Both the position numbers and the translations under genes were made by a program. The notes beneath the pieces were generated by a model. It saw only the letters and a program-made list of their open reading frames with translations. It was not told the origin of the DNA and did not search any database. From Rhodobacter sp. (GTDB taxonomy: Bacteria; Pseudomonadota; Alphaproteobacteria; Rhodobacterales; Rhodobacteraceae), in the NCBI GenBank assembly GCA_013824045.1, contig PNND01000328.1, positions 1 through 13,169 of the forward strand: a stretch of 13,169 bases of DNA, given 5' to 3'. Each line of letters starts with the position of its first letter. The stretch's first letter is position 1. Below are positions 1 through 4,684 of the stretch, piece by piece.

Positions 1-1
1 A

Positions 2-898
2 CTGGAATTCCGCGAGATTGCAGGGCCGTACTATCACCCCGATGTGCGGGGCTGGGAGGTGACGCGGGGCGGCGCGCATGTGGCGGTGTTTCTTGGCGAC
101 TATTTCGCGCGGTCTTCGAAACGGTCGGGCGCGTGGTGTTCGGCGATGCGGTCGCAGCGCAAGCTGGGCGGGGATCAGCGGCCCATCGTGGTGAATGTGT
201 GCAACTTCGCCAAGGGCGAGCCGAGCCTGCTGTCCTGGGACGATGCGCGGACGCTGTTCCATGAGTTCGGCCATGCGCTGCATCAGATGCTGTCGGATGT
301 GACGCATGGGTTCATCTCGGGCACCAGCGTGGCGCGCGATTTCGTGGAACTGCCGAGCCAGTTGTATGAGCATTGGCTGGAGGTGCCTGCGGTGCTGGAG
401 GAACATGCCCGGCATTGGCAGACGGGCGAGGCGATGCCCGCCGACATGCGGGCGCGGCTTCTGGCGGCGGGGACCTATGATCAGGGCTTTGCCACGGTGG
501 AATTCGTGTCATCCGCGCTGGTCGATCTGGCCTTCCATGAGGGGGCGGCGCCTGCGGACCCGATGGCGATGCAGGCCGAGGTTCTGGCAGGGCTGGGGAT
601 GCCGCGCGCGATCCGGATGCGGCACGCGACACCGCATTTCGCACATGTGTTCTCGGGCGACGGCTATTCGGCGGGATATTATTCCTACATGTGGTCGGAA
701 GTGATGGATGCCGATGCCTTTGCGGCGTTCGAGGAGGCGGGCGATCCCTTTGACGCGGCCATCGCGGCGCGGCTGGAGCGGCATATCCTAAGCGCGGGCG
801 GGTCGGAGGAGGCGGAAGTTCTCTATACCCGCTTCCGGGGCCGGATGCCGGGTGTGGAGGCGCTGCTGAAGGGGCGGGGGCTTTTGGACGCCGCCTGA
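2..898 (+). CDS. M3 family zinc metallopeptidase (Dcp/oligopeptidase A type), 3' part
   Basis: A cytoplasmic-type zinc peptidase that cleaves short peptides, probably in the last steps of intracellular protein turnover. The reading frame is open from base 2 with no start, so the N-terminal part lies outside the window. About 298 residues are present, against roughly 670-700 in the full family. The HEFGH zinc motif is at bases 260-274 (residues 87-91 of the visible part). The third zinc ligand is the Glu of DFVELPSQ (residue 116), 25 residues after the second His, as in M3 enzymes. Further on, HVFSGDGYSAGYYSYMWSE matches the conserved M3 substrate-binding loop. The frame is intact to its TGA. 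Whether it is a dipeptidyl carboxypeptidase (Dcp) or an oligopeptidase A cannot be settled without the N-terminal part. The RDFVELPSQ segment leans towards Dcp. Confidence 0.93.
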   Translation: MEFREIAGPYYHPDVRGWEVTRGGAHVAVFLGDYFARSSKRSGAWCSAMRSQRKLGGDQRPIVVNVCNFAKGEPSLLSWDDARTLFHEFGHALHQMLSDVTHGFISGTSVARDFVELPSQLYEHWLEVPAVLEEHARHWQTGEAMPADMRARLLAAGTYDQGFATVEFVSSALVDLAFHEGAAPADPMAMQAEVLAGLGMPRAIRMRHATPHFAHVFSGDGYSAGYYSYMWSEVMDADAFAAFEEAGDPFDAAIAARLERHILSAGGSEEAEVLYTRFRGRMPGVEALLKGRGLLDAA

Positions 899-929
899 TC
901 ATCGGGCCTGATGGGCTGGCGCCTGCGGG

Positions 930-955
930 CGCGGGGTGGTTAATTGCGCCCCGCG
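930..955 (+). terminator. GC-rich inverted repeat after the M3 peptidase gene
   Basis: CGCGGGG (930-936) pairs perfectly with CCCCGCG (949-955) across a 12-base loop. It lies 31 bases after the peptidase stop and ends 16 bases before the aminotransferase start. No T-run follows, so it is not a classical intrinsic terminator. It may weaken read-through, or it may be chance in GC-rich DNA. Confidence 0.3.
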
Positions 956-971
956 ACGCAGGGAGACAGGC

Positions 972-1838
972 ATGACATTCGGCACGAATATCCGCACCTA
1001 TTGGCAGGGGCGCTGGCACGAGGGCGATGTCGCGGTGATGAAGGCCGCAGATCATGGCATCTGGCAGGGATCATCGGTCTTTGATGGGGCGCGGATGTTT
1101 GATGGGCTGGTGCCCGATCTGGCGAAGCATTGCGCGCGGGTGAATGACAGCGCGCGGGCGCTGATGATCACGCCCACGATGGACCCGGACGAGATGGAGG
1201 CCATCATCCGCGAGGGGCTGCGCGCCTATGGGCGCGGGGCGGCGGTCTATGTGCGGCCGATGTATTGGGCGCTGGACGGGTCTGATCTGGGGGTGGCCCC
1301 GGCGGAGGGGGCGACGGGGTTTGCGATCAGCCTCGAACAGGTGGCGATGCCTGCCGCGGAGTTCCAGACGACGGTGACGCGGACGCGGTTCCGCCGCCCG
1401 GTGCTGGAGGACAATGTCTGCAACGCCAAGGCGGGGTGTCTTTACCCCAACAACGCGCGGATGCTGGTGGAGGCCAAGGCCAAGGGCTTCGGCAATGCGC
1501 TGGTGGCCGATGCGATGGGCAACCTTGCGGAAAGCGCGACGGCGAATGTGTTTCTGGTGAAGGATGGCGCGCTGTTCACGCCGATCCCGAACGGCACCTT
1601 TCTGGCCGGGATCACGCGGGCACGGCACATCGCCAATGCCCGCGCGGCGGGGATCGAGGTGCATGAGACGGTGCTGACCTTTGAGGATGCCCATGCCGCC
1701 GATGAGGTGTTCCTGTCGGGGAATTTCGCCAAGGTGACCTCGGTGCGCGCATTTGACGGGACCGAGTATCGGTCCCGCGCGGTCACGGAGCGGATGCGGG
1801 GGCTGTACATGGATTGGGCGGCATCGCAGCCGGTGTGA
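972..1838 (+). CDS. ilvE: Branched-chain amino acid aminotransferase (PLP fold type IV)
   Basis: A 288-residue class IV PLP aminotransferase, expected to exchange amino groups between branched-chain amino acids and 2-oxoglutarate in the cytoplasm. The PLP lysine is Lys153 in VCNAKAGCLYPNNA. Other family marks are the early DHGIWQGSSVFDGAR segment, the VRPMYW strand, and the cofactor-phosphate loop region AESATANVFLVKDG followed by GTFLAGITR. I chose ATG 972 because GGGAG lies at 961-965, six bases upstream, and the protein then begins MTFGTNIRTYWQGRW as close Rhodobacteraceae homologues do. An in-frame GTG at 936 has no ribosome site. The symbol ilvE reflects the family. D-amino-acid aminotransferase and aminodeoxychorismate lyase share the fold, and Rhodobacteraceae often carry several paralogues, so substrate range is inferred. 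Confidence 0.9.
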   Translation: MTFGTNIRTYWQGRWHEGDVAVMKAADHGIWQGSSVFDGARMFDGLVPDLAKHCARVNDSARALMITPTMDPDEMEAIIREGLRAYGRGAAVYVRPMYWALDGSDLGVAPAEGATGFAISLEQVAMPAAEFQTTVTRTRFRRPVLEDNVCNAKAGCLYPNNARMLVEAKAKGFGNALVADAMGNLAESATANVFLVKDGALFTPIPNGTFLAGITRARHIANARAAGIEVHETVLTFEDAHAADEVFLSGNFAKVTSVRAFDGTEYRSRAVTERMRGLYMDWAASQPV

Positions 1839-1846
1839 CGGGGGCC

Positions 1847-1977
1847 AAATCTGACGCAGATTTCGCGAAGGAATTTGACGCAAATTCCGGGGTTGCGCCA
1901 ACAGGAAAGCCCGGCCCGGGCGAAGGGCGCCCGGAATTTGCGTCAAATTCCGGCGCGGTTTTTGCGTCAAAAACCGC
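1847..1977. repeat. Cluster of four hairpins sharing a GACGC/GCGTC loop
   Basis: Four perfect stem-loops fill most of the gap between the aminotransferase and the stress-protein gene. H1 is AAATCT/AGATTT around GACGC (1847-1863). H2 is GGAATTT/AAATTCC around GACGC (1870-1888). H3 is CCGGAATTT/AAATTCCGG around GCGTC (1931-1953). H4 is GCGGTTTTT/AAAAACCGC around GCGTC (1955-1977). Stem sequences differ but always stay complementary, while the 5-base loop is constant up to orientation. A fifth, unrelated hairpin (CCGGGCG/CGCCCGG, 1916-1934) overlaps the left arm of H3. H2 with two extra bases (1870-1890) is the exact reverse complement of 1931-1951. I infer a structured intergenic repeat family; its function is unknown. 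Confidence 0.85.
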
Positions 1978-1981
1978 TCTC

Positions 1982-2009
1982 TTGCGCGCCGCTTGCTGCC
2001 GCCTATGAT
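1982..2009 (+). promoter_or_regulatory. Candidate promoter of the universal stress protein gene
   Basis: TTGCGC (1982-1987) and TATGAT (2004-2009) are separated by 16 bases. The second hexamer matches five of six bases of the sigma-70 -10 consensus; the first keeps only TTG plus part of the rest. It begins 4 bases after hairpin H4 and would give a leader of about 15 bases, enough for the AAGGAG at 2020-2025. Confidence 0.45.
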
Positions 2010-2031
2010 TGGCGGCTTCAAGGAGTAGGTC

Positions 2032-2487
2032 ATGCGGAAGTTCCTCGTCATCCTCGATGACACGCGCGAATGCCTGAACGCGATGCGCTTTGCCGCCTTG
2101 CGTGCGGCCCATACCGGTGGGGGGGTGACCATCCTGTCGATCATCCCGCCCGAGGAATATCAGCACTGGATGGGTGTGGCCGATCTGATGCGGGCCGAGG
2201 CGCGCGAACGGATCGAGGCGCATTTCGAGGTCTTTGCCAAATGGATGCGCGACCGGCAGGGGATCAACCCGGAATTGGTGATCCGCGAGGGTGATCCTGT
2301 GAACGAGATACTGGCGCAGGTGAAGGAAGACCCGGAAATCGGGATTCTGGTGCTGGGCGCGGGGACGGATAAATCCGGACCGGGGCCTTTGGTCACGCAG
2401 ATGACGCGGAATTCGGGGAACCTGCCTATCCCTATCACCATCGTGCCGGGCGACATGTCGAAGGAACGGCTGGAGAGTATCACCTGA
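2032..2487 (+). CDS. Universal stress protein (UspA family)
   Basis: A 151-residue single-domain Usp protein of the usual length. It opens with a hydrophobic strand and the acidic pocket residues (KFLVILDDTRE), continues with VTILSIIPPEEYQHW, and has the C-terminal core LVLGAGTDKSGPGPLVTQM followed by IPITIVPG. This is the Rhodobacteraceae form, in which the usual ATP-loop G-2x-G-9x-G(S/T) is modified, so nucleotide binding is uncertain. Usp proteins are soluble, usually dimeric, and rise under starvation or stress; the exact role of this one is unknown. AAGGAG at 2020-2025 sits six bases before the ATG and fixes the start. The gene appears to have its own promoter just upstream, and a TGC-N3-GCA dyad begins 3 bases after its stop, so it is probably monocistronic. 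Confidence 0.93.
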   Translation: MRKFLVILDDTRECLNAMRFAALRAAHTGGGVTILSIIPPEEYQHWMGVADLMRAEARERIEAHFEVFAKWMRDRQGINPELVIREGDPVNEILAQVKEDPEIGILVLGAGTDKSGPGPLVTQMTRNSGNLPIPITIVPGDMSKERLESIT

Positions 2488-2490
2488 TCA

Positions 2491-2505
2491 TGCTGCAGTG
2501 CAGCA
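2491..2505. promoter_or_regulatory. 15-bp dyad with TGC-N3-GCA core, possible PhaR-type operator
   Basis: TGCTGCA and TGCAGCA form a perfect 7+1+7 inverted repeat, seen directly. The core reads CTGC-AGT-GCAG. TGC-rich sites of this form are known for PhaR, the polyhydroxybutyrate-responsive repressor described in Paracoccus denitrificans; the assignment here is inference. It lies 70 bases upstream of the small gene at 2575. A very weak hexamer pair, GTGACA (2513-2518) and CAGACT (2536-2541), lies between them. Confidence 0.45.
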
Positions 2506-2574
2506 AGAATCGGTGACAATCGCCTGCATCTTTGCCAGACTGCCCTCAGGGAGGACTGAACAAGGAGCATGACC

Positions 2575-2730
2575 ATGCGCCCTTTGTCGTCTCTGCCGCT
2601 GCGCGCGATCCGGCCGCGCCCCTATTCGATCCTGTTGCCTGCCCCCCTGCGCCTGCTGATGCGGCGGGCGACGCATCCTTTGCGCTGCCGGGCCGCGCTG
2701 GCCCAGATGTATGGCTATTGGGAGCCGTGA
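2575..2730 (+). CDS. Small basic protein of unknown function (51 aa)
   Basis: I do not recognise this protein. A 51-codon frame begins at ATG 2575, seven bases after a perfect AAGGAG (2562-2567), and ends at TGA 2728-2730. An in-frame ATG at 2569 is only one base from that ribosome site, so it is unlikely to be used. The product starts MRPLSSLPLRAIRPRPYS and is rich in Arg, Pro and Leu. It has a short hydrophobic stretch (ILLPAPLRLLM), two Arg-rich patches, and an aromatic tail ending YGYWEP. It has one Cys and almost no acidic residues. There is no signal peptide or clear transmembrane helix. It resembles DUF1127-like arginine-rich small proteins in size and charge, but I cannot see that motif. 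The upstream dyad suggests its own regulation. Coding status rests on the ribosome site, spacing and open frame. Confidence 0.5.
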   Translation: MRPLSSLPLRAIRPRPYSILLPAPLRLLMRRATHPLRCRAALAQMYGYWEP

Positions 2731-2748
2731 TCGCGCGGTGGAACAGGG

Positions 2749-2765
2749 ATTAGAACCGTTCCAAA
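2749..2765. promoter_or_regulatory. Candidate Irr (ICE) box upstream of the NFU gene
   Basis: The sequence TTAGAACCGTTCCAA (2750-2764) closely fits the alphaproteobacterial iron control element bound by Irr, roughly TTTAGAA-N3-TTCTAAA. One base departs from consensus in each half (A2749 and C2762). It is a near-palindrome centred on 2757, and it ends one base before a consensus -35 hexamer. Placement directly upstream of an Fe-S assembly gene is what iron control would predict. The match is seen; the regulator is inferred. Confidence 0.5.
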
Positions 2766-2766
2766 C

Positions 2767-2795
2767 TTGACACCGGGCGGGCCAAGGCGCATATC
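2767..2795 (+). promoter_or_regulatory. Candidate promoter of the NFU gene
   Basis: A perfect TTGACA (2767-2772) is followed after 17 bases by CATATC (2790-2795). The -10 match is modest (ATA core), which is common in alphaproteobacteria. Transcription would start near 2802, about 33 bases before the ATG. The candidate Irr box abuts its upstream edge. Confidence 0.5.
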
Positions 2796-2834
2796 CGAGG
2801 GAAGTAGTCGGACAAGCCCCCCGGAGGTGGCGAG

Positions 2835-3395
2835 ATGTTCATCCAGACCGAATCCACGCCGAACCCTGCCACGCTGAAATTCCTGCCCGGCCAGACCGTG
2901 CTGGAATTGGGCACTGCCGATTTCCCGAATGCGGAAGCCGCGCAGAAATCGCCGCTGGCGCGGCGCATCTTCGCCACGGGCGGCGTGACGGGCGTGTTCT
3001 TCGGCACAGATTTCGTGACCGTGACCAAGGCCGAGGCCGTGGAATGGGATCATGTGAAGCCCGCGATCCTGGGCGCGATCATGGAGCATTACCAATCGGG
3101 TGCCGCCACGATCGAGGGTGAGGGTGCGGCGGGTGGCCATGCCGAACATACCGGCGAGGATGGCGACATCGTGCGTCAGATCAAGGAATTGCTGGATACG
3201 CGCGTGCGGCCTGCCGTGGCGCAGGATGGTGGCGACATCACCTTTCACGGCTTTGACCGGGGCGTGGTTTACCTGCACATGCAGGGCGCCTGTGCGGGGT
3301 GCCCGTCTTCGACCCTGACGCTGAAGATGGGGATCGAGAACTTGTTGCGCCATTACATCCCCGAAGTGCTGGAAGTCCGCCCCGTCGCGGCCTGA
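2835..3395 (+). CDS. NifU family Fe-S cluster carrier (NFU1 type)
   Basis: A 186-residue protein with the two-domain plan of bacterial and mitochondrial NFU1. The N-terminal Nfu_N domain (about residues 1-90) begins MFIQTESTPNPATLKFLPG. A Gly/Glu/His-rich linker follows at about 93-110. The C-terminal NifU-like domain (about 112-180) holds RPAVAQDGGDI and the cluster-binding CxxC pair Cys153 and Cys156 in GACAGCPSST. Such proteins bind a [4Fe-4S] cluster across a dimer and deliver it to client enzymes in the cytoplasm. GGAGG (2823-2827), seven bases from the ATG, supports the start. The gene has a good promoter and a possible Irr site just upstream, implying iron control. It runs almost directly into tsaB, six bases later, in the same reading frame. 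Confidence 0.95.
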   Translation: MFIQTESTPNPATLKFLPGQTVLELGTADFPNAEAAQKSPLARRIFATGGVTGVFFGTDFVTVTKAEAVEWDHVKPAILGAIMEHYQSGAATIEGEGAAGGHAEHTGEDGDIVRQIKELLDTRVRPAVAQDGGDITFHGFDRGVVYLHMQGACAGCPSSTLTLKMGIENLLRHYIPEVLEVRPVAA

Positions 3396-3401
3396 TCCTT
3401 C

Positions 3402-4040
3402 GTGCAGCCTTGCATCCTTGCCTTTGACACATCGGCCGCGCATTGCGCGGCCGCTTTGCTGATCGGTGACCGGATCGTGGCGTCAAGCTTCGAGCCGATG
3501 GAAAAGGGGCAGGCTGAACGCCTGCTGCCGCTCTGCGAGGATCTGATGGGGGCGGCGGGTGTTGGCTGGTCTGACCTGACAGCGGTGGCGGTGGGCACGG
3601 GGCCGGGGAATTTCACCGGGGTGCGGATCGCCGTAGCGGCGGCGCGGGGATTGGCGCTGTCGCTGGGCATACCGGCGATCGGCGTGACTCGGCTGGAGGC
3701 GCTGGCCCATGGCCTGCCCCGCCCGCTGATGGTGGTCGAGGATGCAAGGCGGGCCGAGGTTTATGTGCAAGAGTTCGAGGACGCACCGGGGGAAGCGCGG
3801 CTGACGGAGATCGCCGCCCTGCCGCAAGAGACCGGGATGCTGGATTTCGTGGGCTCTGCCGCGTCGCTGGCGGCAGAGGTGACGGGGGGGCGGGTGCTGA
3901 TCCAGCCGCTGCCGCTCACCCATGCGATGGCCTTTATCGCGGCAGTGCGGGAGGGGGCGCAGCCGCGCCCTGCCCCGTTCTATCTGCGCGGCGCGGATGC
4001 GGCCCCGCCATCGGACCCGCCCCCAGTGATCCTACCATGA
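3402..4040 (+). CDS. tsaB: tRNA threonylcarbamoyladenosine biosynthesis protein TsaB
   Basis: A 212-residue ASKHA-fold protein. TsaB pairs with TsaD and, with TsaE, transfers the threonylcarbamoyl group to A37 of ANN-decoding tRNAs. Family marks are the opening ILAFDTSAAHCAAALL, the EPMEKGQAERLLPL segment, and the conserved TAVAVGTGPGNFTGVRIAVAAARGLA block. It starts with GTG 3402. An in-frame stop at 3393-3395 (the NFU stop) lies just upstream, so no earlier start exists, and no clear ribosome site is visible. Translation probably depends on coupling to the preceding NFU gene. The C-terminus ends VILP and is encoded by the first unit of a 17-bp tandem repeat. The TGA overlaps an ATG (ATGA 4037-4040). 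The downstream rimI-like gene is a common partner of tsaB. Confidence 0.93.
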   Translation: MQPCILAFDTSAAHCAAALLIGDRIVASSFEPMEKGQAERLLPLCEDLMGAAGVGWSDLTAVAVGTGPGNFTGVRIAVAAARGLALSLGIPAIGVTRLEALAHGLPRPLMVVEDARRAEVYVQEFEDAPGEARLTEIAALPQETGMLDFVGSAASLAAEVTGGRVLIQPLPLTHAMAFIAAVREGAQPRPAPFYLRGADAAPPSDPPPVILP

Positions 4041-4076
4041 CGGTGATACTGCCATGACGGTGATCCTGCCATGACG
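4026..4076 (+). repeat. Three tandem 17-bp units spanning the tsaB/rimI junction
   Basis: The unit GTGATCCTGCCATGACG occurs three times head to tail: 4026-4042 (A at 4034 instead of G), 4043-4059 (A at 4048 instead of C) and 4060-4076 (exact). Seventeen is not a multiple of three, so each copy's ATG is in a new frame. Each unit contains one ATGA. The pattern looks like duplication of an original single tsaB-rimI overlap by slippage. Confidence 0.95.
4037..4074 (+). other. Two overlapping six-codon mini-ORFs between tsaB and rimI
   Basis: ATG 4037 (inside the tsaB stop overlap) reads MTVILP and stops at TGA 4055-4057. ATG 4054 again reads MTVILP and stops at TGA 4072-4074, which overlaps rimI ATG 4071. 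A terminating ribosome could therefore step through three ATGA junctions to reach rimI. Translation of these mini-ORFs is inferred; the frames are seen. Confidence 0.6.
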
Positions 4077-4484
4077 CCTGCCGCGCTGGCCGCGCTGCAT
4101 GCGCGCTGTTTCTCGACCCCGCGCCCGTGGGGCGAGGCGGAATTCGCGGATTTTCTGGCCGATCCGTTGGCATTCCTGCTGATCGAAGGGGATGCCGGGT
4201 TCCTGCTGGGCCGGGTGGTGGCGGGCGAGGCGGAATTGCTGACGCTGGCCGTTGCGCCCGAGGCACGGCGGCGCGGGCTGGGGCGCAAGCTATTGGCCCG
4301 ATTCATCTATCAGGCACGGCTGCGCGCGGCCGAGACGGCCTTTCTGGAAGTGGCGGCCGACAATGCGGCGGCGCGCGGCCTGTATCTGGCGGCGGGCTTT
4401 GGCGAATCCGGGCGGCGGAAGGGGTACTATTACGCCCCCGATGGCACGCGCAGCGATGCGCTGGTGATGGTTCGGGCGCTGTGA
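4071..4484 (+). CDS. rimI: GNAT acetyltransferase, RimI-like (ribosomal protein S18 alanine N-acetyltransferase)
   Basis: A 137-residue GNAT protein. RimI acetylates the N-terminal Ala of ribosomal protein S18. Motif A is LTLAVAPEARRRGLGRKLL, with the acetyl-CoA pyrophosphate loop RRRGLG at residues 66-71. AETAFLEVAADNAAARGLYLAAGF, the usual motif B region, follows, then GRRKGYYY. The N-terminal TPAALAALHARCFSTPRPWGEAEFADFLADP fits the RimI substrate-side helices, with W in the expected place. I chose ATG 4071 because it alone opens the frame at the right length. No Shine-Dalgarno sequence is visible, so initiation probably relies on coupling through the ATGA overlaps upstream. Position next to tsaB supports the RimI call, but specificity within GNAT proteins is hard to prove by sequence. 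Confidence 0.85.
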   Translation: MTPAALAALHARCFSTPRPWGEAEFADFLADPLAFLLIEGDAGFLLGRVVAGEAELLTLAVAPEARRRGLGRKLLARFIYQARLRAAETAFLEVAADNAAARGLYLAAGFGESGRRKGYYYAPDGTRSDALVMVRAL

Positions 4485-4515
4485 TCGGCGCTTTCCCCTG
4501 CGTCAGTCGCCAGAA

Positions 4516-4535
4516 ATTTGATCAGAAGTTCAAAT
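4516..4535. promoter_or_regulatory. Inverted repeat ATTTGA-N8-TCAAAT upstream of the nucleoside operon
   Basis: ATTTGA (4516-4521) and TCAAAT (4530-4535) are perfect arms separated by 8 bases, an AT-rich island in GC-rich DNA. The centre lies about 40 bases before the -35 hexamer of the candidate operon promoter. The spacing does not fit FNR (TTGAT-N4-ATCAA). It may be an operator for an unidentified regulator, or the stem of a weak 3' hairpin of rimI. Confidence 0.4.
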
Positions 4536-4545
4536 GGCCGGCATC

Positions 4546-4562
4546 CACCTCGCAAAGAGGTG
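4546..4562. promoter_or_regulatory. Dyad CACCTC-N5-GAGGTG abutting the -35 of the nucleoside operon
   Basis: Six-base perfect arms (4546-4551 and 4557-4562) flank GCAAA. The right arm touches TTGACC (4563-4568), so a protein bound here could block RNA polymerase. As RNA it is a hairpin followed by TTGACC, not a T-run, which argues against a rimI terminator. Confidence 0.4.
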
Positions 4563-4593
4563 TTGACCCGCTTTCGGGAATCCGCCCTAAACT
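4563..4593 (+). promoter_or_regulatory. Candidate promoter of the nucleoside uptake operon
   Basis: TTGACC (4563-4568) and TAAACT (4588-4593) are separated by 19 bases, slightly longer than ideal. Transcription would begin near 4600, giving a leader of about 85 bases before the binding-protein gene. I see no known riboswitch fold in that leader. Confidence 0.4.
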
Positions 4594-4684
4594 AGCACCA
4601 TGCGCCCCGGACCACGGGTTGGGATTCCGGCCTGAGGGACGTTGAGCGGCAAGAAACGACCATAACGATAACCGGGAGATTACG

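Noticed and set aside
936..971. GTG 936 as an earlier start of the aminotransferase
   Set aside because: It has no ribosome site and lies in a GC-rich inverted repeat; ATG 972 has GGGAG at a good distance and gives the usual N-terminus.
1847..1977. The hairpin cluster as a short CRISPR array
   Set aside because: Units differ in stem sequence and orientation, there are no equal-length spacers, and no cas gene is near.
4516..4535. FNR-type site upstream of the nucleoside operon
   Set aside because: The arms are 8 bases apart and read TTTGA/TCAAA, not TTGAT-N4-ATCAA.
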